From JBFLVN01 sp040758475 (GTDB lineage Bacteria; JAGRBM01): a stretch of 6,094 nucleotides of DNA. The translations under genes were made by a program, and so were the position numbers. Shown one piece after another: positions 1 through 4,705 of this stretch (positions are counted from its first letter, which is position 1; every line of letters starts with the position of its first letter). The stretch covers positions 1 through 6,094 of the forward strand of contig JBFLVN010000226.1 of NCBI GenBank assembly GCA_040758475.1, given 5' to 3'. The notes beneath the pieces are model-generated. The model searched no databases, was not told where the DNA came from, and was given only the letters and a program-made list of their open reading frames with translations.

Positions 1-620
1 CGCCCGAACCAGAAAAGCCCAAGCCCAAACCTTACGCCCTCAAGGTCCGCTCCCGCACGCCTTCAGGGAGCGGCATCGCCTACGTCGTGCAGGGGACCGA
101 TCGCGGCCGCATGCAGCAGGAAGTGGCGCTCGACGCCTTCGTTTCCTGTTTTCCCGAAGCCGCACCCGACCGGCCCCTTGAAAAGGCGAGCAAGAAGGCC
201 CTCTCCCAATGGGCCGACCTGGCTTCGCAATACATCACCGCGGCCAAGACCGAAACCGACGAGCAGGGGATGGTCGTCACCTTCCAGGCCGACCTTGGAA
301 AACTCCGGAAAACCCTCCAGGCGCGGGGATACGCCAGCTCGCCCGTGGTCCCTTCCTTCAAGGTGAACACGAACGGCAGTTACGCCCCCGACGACGTGGT
401 GATTTCGAGCGTGGGGGAGGGCCTCAAATCGGCTTCGTCCTTCTTCGTGGGCACCGCCGCCTACGCGACGCCCGAGGGGCTCGAACGGGAGATCGGAAAA
501 CTGAAAGTCTCGATCGACGGCGAGCCCTATTCGGTCAAGGTCGCCAGCAAGAAGGATTTCGGCTCTTCCGCCGTGGGGCAGAGCATCATGTACTTCATCG
601 ACGTCCTGCCGTCGCGCTGA
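1..620 (+). CDS. C-terminal part of an unrecognised protein with a Pro/Lys/Glu-rich linker (5' end outside the window)
   Basis: The reading frame is open from the window edge (first whole codon at base 3) to a TGA at 618-620, giving 205 residues. It opens with a charged proline-rich stretch (PEPEKPKPKPYALKVRS), typical of a flexible periplasmic linker, then a folded-looking alpha/beta region. Residues about 30-110 contain an amphipathic helix, the phrase VVTFQADLGKLRKTLQARGY and one cysteine (in FVSCFPEA). The pattern of helix, long helix, beta strand and 'LxxLRxxLxxxGY' faintly recalls FlgT/LPP20/CsgG-related envelope domains, but this is only a weak resemblance. A GTG at 87 could be mistaken for a start; I reject it because the frame continues upstream with protein-like composition. 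The gene converges on the exbD genes, with 60 bases between the stop codons. Function unknown; that it is a real gene is fairly sure. Confidence 0.7.
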   Translation, partial: PEPEKPKPKPYALKVRSRTPSGSGIAYVVQGTDRGRMQQEVALDAFVSCFPEAAPDRPLEKASKKALSQWADLASQYITAAKTETDEQGMVVTFQADLGKLRKTLQARGYASSPVVPSFKVNTNGSYAPDDVVISSVGEGLKSASSFFVGTAAYATPEGLEREIGKLKVSIDGEPYSVKVASKKDFGSSAVGQSIMYFIDVLPSR

Positions 621-630
621 TCTTTTTAAT

Positions 631-652
631 TCTTCAAGAAAACGGCTGAAGA
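631..652. other. Weak stem-loop between convergent genes
   Basis: TCTTCA (631-636) and TGAAGA (647-652) are exact reverse complements around a 10-base loop. The element lies between the stop codons of the two convergent genes, where a shared terminator would be expected. Neither strand has a run of T directly after the stem (the T run at 622-626 precedes it on the plus strand), so it is not a canonical intrinsic terminator. Confidence 0.25.
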
Positions 653-680
653 CTTCGGGGATCGGATGGGAGCGGTCCGG

Positions 681-1172
681 CTATTCCACGCCCTTGCGCG
701 TGACGGCGAGGCTCATCACGGAGAAACCCGACTGGCCCGCCGTGAACATGACCCGCTTGATGATTTCGAACTTGGCGTTCTTGTCGGACTGGATGATCAT
801 CCGGCCTTCCCAGTCCTTGATGGCGCCGGCCTGCTGCCAGGCCGAAGCGCGGGCCTTGATCTTTTCGAGGATCGCCTGGAGGCCCGGGATGAGAAGTTCC
901 TGCCGCTGGGATTCTTCCACGACGTCGCCCACGTTGAAGCCCTCCACGAGAATGGAGGTCGGCGTGATGGCGACGACCGTATCGGCCTTGATCTCGGCCT
1001 TGGAAATCGAAAGGGGGAGCTCGATGTCCTTCGAGACGACCGCGCCCGCTCCCATGTCCTGGAGGGCGAGGAGGAAGAAAATGAGGCACGTAAAGAAGTC
1101 GACGAGGCTCACCAAGGTGACCTTGGGCTCCTCGGCGTGGCGGCGTTTTCGAAAACTGAGTTTGGCGGCCAT
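681..1172 (-). CDS. exbD: ExbD/TolR-family biopolymer transport protein with the membrane aspartate
   Basis: A 163-residue protein with classic ExbD/TolR architecture: a short basic cytoplasmic N-terminus (residues 1-17, FRKRRH), one membrane segment (about 18-37, LVSLVDFFTCLIFFLLA) and a periplasmic domain ending in the family pattern of a beta strand, a helix and a final strand (MIIQSDKNAKFEIIKRVM to SVMSLAV). Asp25 sits at the start of the membrane helix, as does Asp25 of E. coli ExbD, the residue needed for proton-driven work in that family. With an ExbB/TolQ pentamer it would convert proton motive force into motion of a periplasmic partner. ATG is at 1172, three bases after the upstream stop codon, so translation is probably coupled; there is no strong Shine-Dalgarno of its own. 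It is the last gene of the exbB cluster. Family assignment is firm. Which machine it powers (TonB, Tol-Pal or a gliding motor) cannot be told here. Confidence 0.9.
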   Translation of the reverse strand: MAAKLSFRKRRHAEEPKVTLVSLVDFFTCLIFFLLALQDMGAGAVVSKDIELPLSISKAEIKADTVVAITPTSILVEGFNVGDVVEESQRQELLIPGLQAILEKIKARASAWQQAGAIKDWEGRMIIQSDKNAKFEIIKRVMFTAGQSGFSVMSLAVTRKGVE

Positions 1173-1175
1173 GGC

Positions 1176-1658
1176 TTACTTGGGTGGCGCCGCCGCGTCG
1201 GGCGGCGTGTAGGGCGCGAAGGAAATGGCGTCGAAGTTGTTCTTGATGCACTCGTCCATGAGCCCCACGATCCGGTCGTAGACGACCGTGGACTGGATGG
1301 CGAGCACGATTTCCCGGTGATCGGCGAACTTCTCGCGGATTTTCTTGAGGGTTTCGCTAAGAGCGTTGAGGTCGTAATCCCCGTTCGGCAGGTTCTGGAT
1401 CGGGGGGAGCGAGCCGCCCGTGGCCGCGATGTCGATCTGCTTTTCGCTCACGAGGAGCGTGAGCGAGAGCCCCGCGTCGCCTCCGCCGCCACCCCCTCCG
1501 GAGGAGGGGAGCGTCACTTCGATCTGGACGAGCTGCATCCAGACGGCGCCCAGCACGAGGTAGGTCACGAGCTTGGAGGCCACGGCGATGTAGGCTTCGA
1601 CGGGCAGTTCGACGTCGAACTTCCGTTCCGAGCCCTTGCGGAGTTTCATTACGGCCAT
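1176..1658 (-). CDS. Second, divergent ExbD/TolR-family protein lacking the membrane aspartate
   Basis: A 160-residue protein with the ExbD/TolR layout: basic N-terminus (KLRKGSERKFDVELP), one membrane segment (about 22-43), the ExbD-like phrase VQIEVTLPSS after it, and a C-terminal domain ending in the family pattern IVLAIQSTVVYDRIVGLMDE. Two oddities stand out. Aligned on the VTLP motif, the position of the catalytic Asp holds Val26 with no acidic residue nearby; only Glu21 just before the helix and Lys29 inside it are charged. Seven glycines in a row (54-60) follow the membrane exit. The C-terminus is Pro/Ala-rich. ATG at 1658 is preceded by TAGGAG at about 13 bases, a long spacing; an in-frame ATG three codons later would be even further away. 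Likely a structural or regulatory partner of the Asp25-bearing paralogue, forming a mixed ExbD pair; that role is inference. Confidence 0.8.
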   Translation of the reverse strand: MAVMKLRKGSERKFDVELPVEAYIAVASKLVTYLVLGAVWMQLVQIEVTLPSSGGGGGGGDAGLSLTLLVSEKQIDIAATGGSLPPIQNLPNGDYDLNALSETLKKIREKFADHREIVLAIQSTVVYDRIVGLMDECIKNNFDAISFAPYTPPDAAAPPK

Positions 1659-1705
1659 GGCGGAATCCGGTCTCCTAAAGCGGGGTTCTTGTTAAACCGC
1701 GCGGA

Positions 1706-2347
1706 TCAGGCCCGCTCGGCGCGGTGGTCGAGAAGGGCGGCCACCGTGGCGGCCCCTTCTTCGATGCCTTCCACGACGCGCTGCGTGCGGCTCTGGATGA
1801 CCGAGTAGAGGACGACGTTCGGGATGGCCACCGAGAGGCCGTAGAACGTGGCCACCATCGCGACCGCGATGCCTTTGGCCAGCAGGATCGACTTCTGGGA
1901 GGCGTCCGCGCCGCCGACGGCTTCGAAGGAGATGATGAGGCCGTGGATCGTGCCCAGGAGGCCCAGCAGCGTGGCGAGGTTGCCCAGCATGCCCAGGTAC
2001 GGCGTGCGGCGTTCGAGGTGCGGCAGGTTCGTCATGGCCGCGATGTTCATGGCGTCCTTGAAATCGGGGTCCCCTTCCCGGAACTGGGTGAGGCCCGCCT
2101 GGGTGATCTTGGCCAGGGCGTCGGTCTTCTGCTTGCAGAAGTTGATGGCCCCGTCGATGTTGTTCTCGCTGATGAGCTTCCTCATCGCGTCGATGAAGGA
2201 CCGGGTGTTGATGGACGACTTCATCCACAGGACGTAAATCCGCTCGGCCATGATGGCGAGCGAGGCGATCGCCACGGCTGAGATGAAGTGCATGATGGCT
2301 CCGCCCTTGATGTAGGTTTCCGCAAGTTCTCCTAAGAACTCCTTCAT
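1706..2347 (-). CDS. exbB: MotA/TolQ/ExbB-family proton channel protein
   Basis: A 213-residue inner-membrane protein of the MotA/TolQ/ExbB family, which surrounds ExbD/TolR and conducts protons. Membrane segments are at about 17-36 (ISAVAIASLAIMAERIYVL region), 118-140 and 157-181. A cytoplasmic loop of roughly 80 residues lies between the first two, as usual for the family. The second segment carries LGMLGNLATLLGLLGTIHG and the third VAMVATFYGLSVAIPNVVL; Thr133 and Thr167 match the two conserved channel threonines of ExbB/TolQ (Thr148 and Thr181 in E. coli ExbB). ATG at 2347 has AAGGAG five bases upstream, a good ribosome site. First gene of the cluster, 47 bases before the second gene. With two ExbD-like genes the composition resembles TolQ-TolR-TolR sets such as Myxococcus AglRQS, but similar sets serve TonB, so the name exbB is a family label only. 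Confidence 0.92.
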   Translation of the reverse strand: MKEFLGELAETYIKGGAIMHFISAVAIASLAIMAERIYVLWMKSSINTRSFIDAMRKLISENNIDGAINFCKQKTDALAKITQAGLTQFREGDPDFKDAMNIAAMTNLPHLERRTPYLGMLGNLATLLGLLGTIHGLIISFEAVGGADASQKSILLAKGIAVAMVATFYGLSVAIPNVVLYSVIQSRTQRVVEGIEEGAATVAALLDHRAERA

Positions 2348-2402
2348 GGCTGCTCCTTGAGTCCTCCTGCTTGTTTCAACTTGCCGATCCCGCGCTGCCC
2401 GG

Positions 2403-2418
2403 TTCCCGCGAGCGGGAA
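2403..2418. repeat. Perfect 16-base palindrome in the leader of the exbB cluster
   Basis: TTCCCGC (2403-2409), GA, GCGGGAA (2412-2418): seven-base arms that are exact reverse complements around two bases. It lies about 55 bases upstream of the exbB start and downstream of the proposed promoter, so it would be in the 5' leader of the transcript. It could be a dimeric repressor site or an RNA hairpin. A two-base RNA loop is tight, so the innermost pair would probably open. Function is inferred from position only. Confidence 0.4.
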
Positions 2419-2450
2419 GAGGGGCACGCGAGGTAGATGCCCATGATCAT

Positions 2451-2475
2451 TCGGCTTTTTCCAAAAACTCGGCTT
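2451..2475. repeat. Direct repeat TCGGCTT near the proposed exbB transcription start
   Basis: TCGGCTT occurs at 2451-2457 and again at 2469-2475, 18 bases apart, flanking a TTTTTCCAAAAA palindromic stretch. The pair spans roughly +1 to +20 relative to the proposed minus-strand promoter, a usual place for an operator. A seven-base repeat in GC-rich DNA can also arise by chance. Confidence 0.25.
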
Positions 2476-2477
2476 AC

Positions 2478-2506
2478 CATTTATTGGGGGGCGTCCAAAA
2501 AGTCAA
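2478..2506 (-). promoter_or_regulatory. Candidate sigma70-type promoter for the exbB-exbD-exbD cluster
   Basis: Read on the minus strand, TTGACT (2506 to 2501; five of six bases match the consensus -35) is followed after exactly 17 bases by TAAATG (2483 to 2478; three of six match the -10). Transcription would start near 2471, giving a leader of about 124 bases that contains the palindrome at 2403-2418. The local AT-richness around the -10 stands out in this GC-rich window. No experimental support; the -10 is weak. Confidence 0.4.
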
Positions 2507-2520
2507 CTGCGGACCCCTCC

Positions 2521-2550
2521 TTGTCCCCCGGCGGAGAGTGCCGCTAGGCT
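2521..2550 (+). promoter_or_regulatory. Weak candidate promoter for the plus-strand envelope genes
   Basis: TTGTCC (2521-2526; four of six -35 bases) and TAGGCT (2545-2550; three of six -10 bases) are separated by 18 bases, placing a start near 2557, directly at the foot of the CCCGGCTTCGCCGG hairpin. The match is poor and may be chance. The remainder of the 2348-2593 divergent region shows nothing else I can support. Confidence 0.18.
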
Positions 2551-2557
2551 GGCGGCC

Positions 2558-2571
2558 CCCGGCTTCGCCGG
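2558..2571. repeat. Palindromic repeat CCCGGCTTCGCCGG, copy 1
   Basis: CCGGC, TTC, GCCGG form a five-base-pair stem with a three-base loop. The same 14 bases recur at 4716-4729, and both copies are preceded within a few bases by GGCGG. This resembles a REP-like extragenic palindrome scattered through a GC-rich genome. Here it lies 22 bases before the start codon of the HEAT-like gene, so it may shape the 5' leader. Confidence 0.45.
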
Positions 2572-2593
2572 ACACCTTTGGGGAGAGACCATC

Positions 2594-3190
2594 ATGCTGT
2601 ATTCCAGATCGTTCGCCGTACTTTCCTTTCTCGCGGTGCTTGCCGCAGCTCTTCCCGCAGCGGCCGGGCAGAAGGACGGTGGCGCGGTGCCCGCGGTGCG
2701 GGCCCAGGTCTTAAGCCTTCTCGCCTCCACGAAGGAAACCCCCACCTGCGAGGACTGGAAGGGACTCGGCAAGGGGGCCGTCGAGGTTCTCTCGGAACGC
2801 CTCGCTTCCGGCGAAGAAGCCCCCGCCCTGCGCACCCGGGCCGCCTTCGGCCTGGGGTGTTTTGAGGGGAACGTCCAGGCGGCCAAAGCCCTCCGGGCGG
2901 CGGCGCGGGACGAAAAGCTCGCGGCCCTCGTCCGGAATCCGGCCCTCGTGAGCCTGGCCAAGGTAGAAAAGGAAAAAGCTATTCCGGAAATCGAAAAAGC
3001 CCTTTCGGCCGGCGATCCGATGACGCGCCTTGCGGGCGTCGAAGCGGCTGAAGAGCTCGGGAAGGACGGAGCGCGCCGGGTCCTTCAAAAACGCCTCGCC
3101 AAAGAACCCCTCCCCGTGGTGCAGAACCGGATGCGCGAAGCGATGGGGGAAGGGGCCAAGGGCCCGGCTCCCGTTCCGGAGAAGAAATAG
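2594..3190 (+). CDS. Exported HEAT-repeat-like protein
   Basis: A 198-residue protein. Residues 1-24 are a signal peptide: a basic Arg5, a hydrophobic core (FAVLSFLAVLAAAL) and a signal-peptidase-I site of the AxA type before Gly25/Gln26; no lipobox cysteine is seen. The mature part (about 35-185) is almost all paired amphipathic helices rich in Ala and Leu. HEAT-like phrases recur, such as ALRTRAAFGLGCF (78-90), AALVRNPALVSLAKV (110-124), PMTRLAGVEAAEELG (142-156) and PVVQNRMREAMGE (174-186), spaced roughly 30 residues apart. Cys52 and Cys89 could form a disulfide. The tail is Pro/Lys-rich. ATG at 2594 has GGAG eight bases upstream. HEAT repeats act as protein-binding scaffolds; the partner is unknown. 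It is divergent from exbB and 70 bases before the next plus-strand gene, with which it may be co-transcribed. The repeat assignment is by pattern only. Confidence 0.8.
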   Translation: MLYSRSFAVLSFLAVLAAALPAAAGQKDGGAVPAVRAQVLSLLASTKETPTCEDWKGLGKGAVEVLSERLASGEEAPALRTRAAFGLGCFEGNVQAAKALRAAARDEKLAALVRNPALVSLAKVEKEKAIPEIEKALSAGDPMTRLAGVEAAEELGKDGARRVLQKRLAKEPLPVVQNRMREAMGEGAKGPAPVPEKK

Positions 3191-3260
3191 GGAGTTTCCC
3201 GCCGGATCGAGTCCCGTTTTAGCCGCCCCTTTTGCGTTGACGGGCTTACCCGCCAGGATT

Positions 3261-3860
3261 ATGAGCCCGTCCATGGTTCTTCACGGCCGCTCCGCCAAAG
3301 CCTTGCTTGCGCTCGCGCTTCTGCTTTTCACCGTGTCTCCGGCGATGGCCGAAGAAGCGGAAGTCCACCGCGGCGGGGCGATTTTCGGCGCCGGCCTGGG
3401 CGGCGCCGGCCTGCTCGGAAGCGGTCTGGGGGATGGCGGCTACAGCGGCTACGTCCAGATCGGTTACTGGTTTAGCCGTGACGTTTCCGCTTCCTTTTTT
3501 TGGCACGGTTACGTGGGGCCCCGGCCGGGCGACGCGGCTTTTTCCATGCTGACGTGGGCGGGCCGCTTGAATTACTTCGCCGCTGAACTCGCCCCCGATT
3601 ACGATCTGTACGTGGTAGCCGCACCCGGCGCGACGCAACTGGCGACCTCTCCCGGTGGCGGGGGGAACGGGAAATTCCGCGGTTCCGTGACCTACGGCGC
3701 CGGCCTCACGCTCGGGCGGTTTTCCTATTTTACTTCCAGCGTCGAAGTGCTGGGCCTTACGGTTTACACGGGGCCCGACAAATTCTCGGCCATCGGCGGG
3801 TATCTCACCCTTTGGATGCGCACGGACGCGGGCGTCGTCGGTACGAAAGACACGTACTAA
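3261..3860 (+). CDS. Small exported beta-barrel-like (putative outer-membrane) protein
   Basis: A 199-residue protein from ATG 3261. Residues 1-30 form a signal peptide (RSAKALLALALLLFTVSPAMA, cut after the AMA at 28-30). The mature protein is Gly- and aromatic-rich with alternating strand patterns ending in aromatic residues: YSGYVQIGYWFS, VSASFFWHGYV, AGRLNYFAAEL, YDLYVVAAPG, GSVTYGAGLTLG, GGYLTLWMRT. This is the look of an eight-stranded-type outer-membrane barrel, although it ends in Tyr after a charged tail rather than in a clear final strand. The start is not certain: AGGA lies only two bases before ATG 3261, while ATG 3273 (four codons later) keeps the signal peptide whole and has a weak GAG upstream. 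Its stop codon overlaps the next start by one base, so the two products are likely made together. Function unknown. Confidence 0.75.
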   Translation: MSPSMVLHGRSAKALLALALLLFTVSPAMAEEAEVHRGGAIFGAGLGGAGLLGSGLGDGGYSGYVQIGYWFSRDVSASFFWHGYVGPRPGDAAFSMLTWAGRLNYFAAELAPDYDLYVVAAPGATQLATSPGGGGNGKFRGSVTYGAGLTLGRFSYFTSSVEVLGLTVYTGPDKFSAIGGYLTLWMRTDAGVVGTKDTY

Positions 3861-4705
3861 TGAACAATAACAGCAAGGCGCGGTTGGCGGCGGGTTTGTC
3901 CCTTTGCTTGGGCGTGATGCTTGCCTGGGTGCCGGCCGCACGGGCCCTTTCCGTGGCGGGCGATGAAACCCGGACGCAATTCAGGCTCGATGCCTTCTCC
4001 GCGAAAGTTCCCGCGCTTTCGTCGCTCTCCTGGGGAGGCTCGTTCCGTGGCGTTTCCACGGGCGGCCGGGAGGATTTGCGGCCTTCTTATCTCCTGGCTC
4101 AGGAAATTCCCGCGAGTGGCGGAGAGCCTGCCGCTTCCGAAGAAGGAAAGTTCGCGCGGCCCGAGCCGGGCATCGGCCAATACAGCCTCGACATCTTCCT
4201 GATCAGCGCCGCCACCTTCGCCTGGAAGCGGGCCCTCAACGTCACGGCGGCAAGGCGCATCGTCGTCGAGACGTACGACGGTTTCGGGGACAACGTGACG
4301 ACGACGCCGTACATCAACGACGCCAACACCTGGAGTACGAACTGGATCGGCCACCCGCTCCTCGGCATGTGGTTCTACCAGTACTTCCGGTCGCGGGGGC
4401 ACACGCGCATGCTCTCTGGCGTGGGAAGCTTTCTCGTCAGCACCATTCACGAATACCTGATCGAAACATCCTTCGAGCCCGCCAGCGGCATCGATCTCAT
4501 CATGACGCCCGGCCTCGGCGTTCCCATGGGAATCCTCACGGATGAAGTATCCGTCCGGTGGGTGAAGAGCGATTCGAACGTGAAGCGCTTTTTCGCCTAC
4601 GTGATGAACCCGTTCCTCACCATGCCCTGGGCGAGGTGGCGCCGGGATATCCGCTACGACCCGCGGGAAGACCGCTTCGCTTTCCAGGTGGGGTTCGATT
4701 ACTGA
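3860..4705 (+). CDS. DUF3943-like exported protein
   Basis: A 281-residue protein starting at the ATG of TAATG, overlapping the previous stop codon by one base, which implies translational coupling. Residues 1-29 look like a signal peptide (ARLAAGLSLCLGVMLAWVPAARA). A low-complexity region rich in Ser, Gly and Glu (50-105) precedes the conserved part. Residues about 153-252 carry the pattern I associate with DUF3943: NWIGHPLLGMWFYQYFRSRG, then a Ser-rich helix with HEYLIETSFEPASGIDLIMTP (197-217), a Gly-rich turn and an FxxxxMNPF phrase (244-252). Histidines and acidic residues (His165, His197, Glu198, Glu202, Glu206, Asp212) are the obvious conserved-looking polar positions. The C-terminus ends in FAFQVGFDY, an aromatic-ended beta strand of the kind that closes outer-membrane proteins. 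The biochemical role of the family is not known to me. The stop overlaps the convergent DUF2400 gene by seven bases. Confidence 0.8.
   Translation: MNNNSKARLAAGLSLCLGVMLAWVPAARALSVAGDETRTQFRLDAFSAKVPALSSLSWGGSFRGVSTGGREDLRPSYLLAQEIPASGGEPAASEEGKFARPEPGIGQYSLDIFLISAATFAWKRALNVTAARRIVVETYDGFGDNVTTTPYINDANTWSTNWIGHPLLGMWFYQYFRSRGHTRMLSGVGSFLVSTIHEYLIETSFEPASGIDLIMTPGLGVPMGILTDEVSVRWVKSDSNVKRFFAYVMNPFLTMPWARWRRDIRYDPREDRFAFQVGFDY

Noticed and set aside
631..652. Bidirectional intrinsic terminator between the first two genes
   Set aside because: The stem has only six base pairs, mostly AT, and no T run follows it on either strand.
1479..1502. Short GGN/CCN tract that might be a repeat element or slippage site
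   Set aside because: It is the heptaglycine coding stretch of the ExbD-like gene; the codons vary, and the frame is intact on both sides, so it is recorded as a protein feature.
1681..1705. Imperfect hairpin (GCGGGGTT with AAACCGC) between exbB and the first exbD-like gene
   Set aside because: The stem is short with a mismatch and no T run; no reason to think it ends or regulates the transcript.
666..1808. A 380-codon open frame on the plus strand across the exbD genes
   Set aside because: It lies antisense to two genes with clear ExbD/TolR family features, its translation is rich in Asp, Arg, Gly and His with no protein-like hydrophobic pattern, and long antisense frames are common in GC-rich DNA.
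1692..2228. A 178-codon minus-strand frame overlapping exbB
   Set aside because: Same strand, different frame; an Arg/His/Pro-rich translation with no domain, while the exbB frame has all three membrane segments and both threonines.
3030..3260. Extension of the barrel-like gene upstream to 3030 inside the HEAT-like gene
   Set aside because: The upstream residues are Arg/Lys/Pro-rich shadow sequence overlapping the HEAT-like frame, and a proper signal peptide begins only after ATG 3261.
3237..3265. TTGACG and TATGAG with a 17-base spacer just before the barrel-like gene, suggesting an internal promoter
   Set aside because: The -10 would overlap the ATG at 3261 and demand a near-leaderless transcript from ATG 3273; possible but too speculative to list as a feature.
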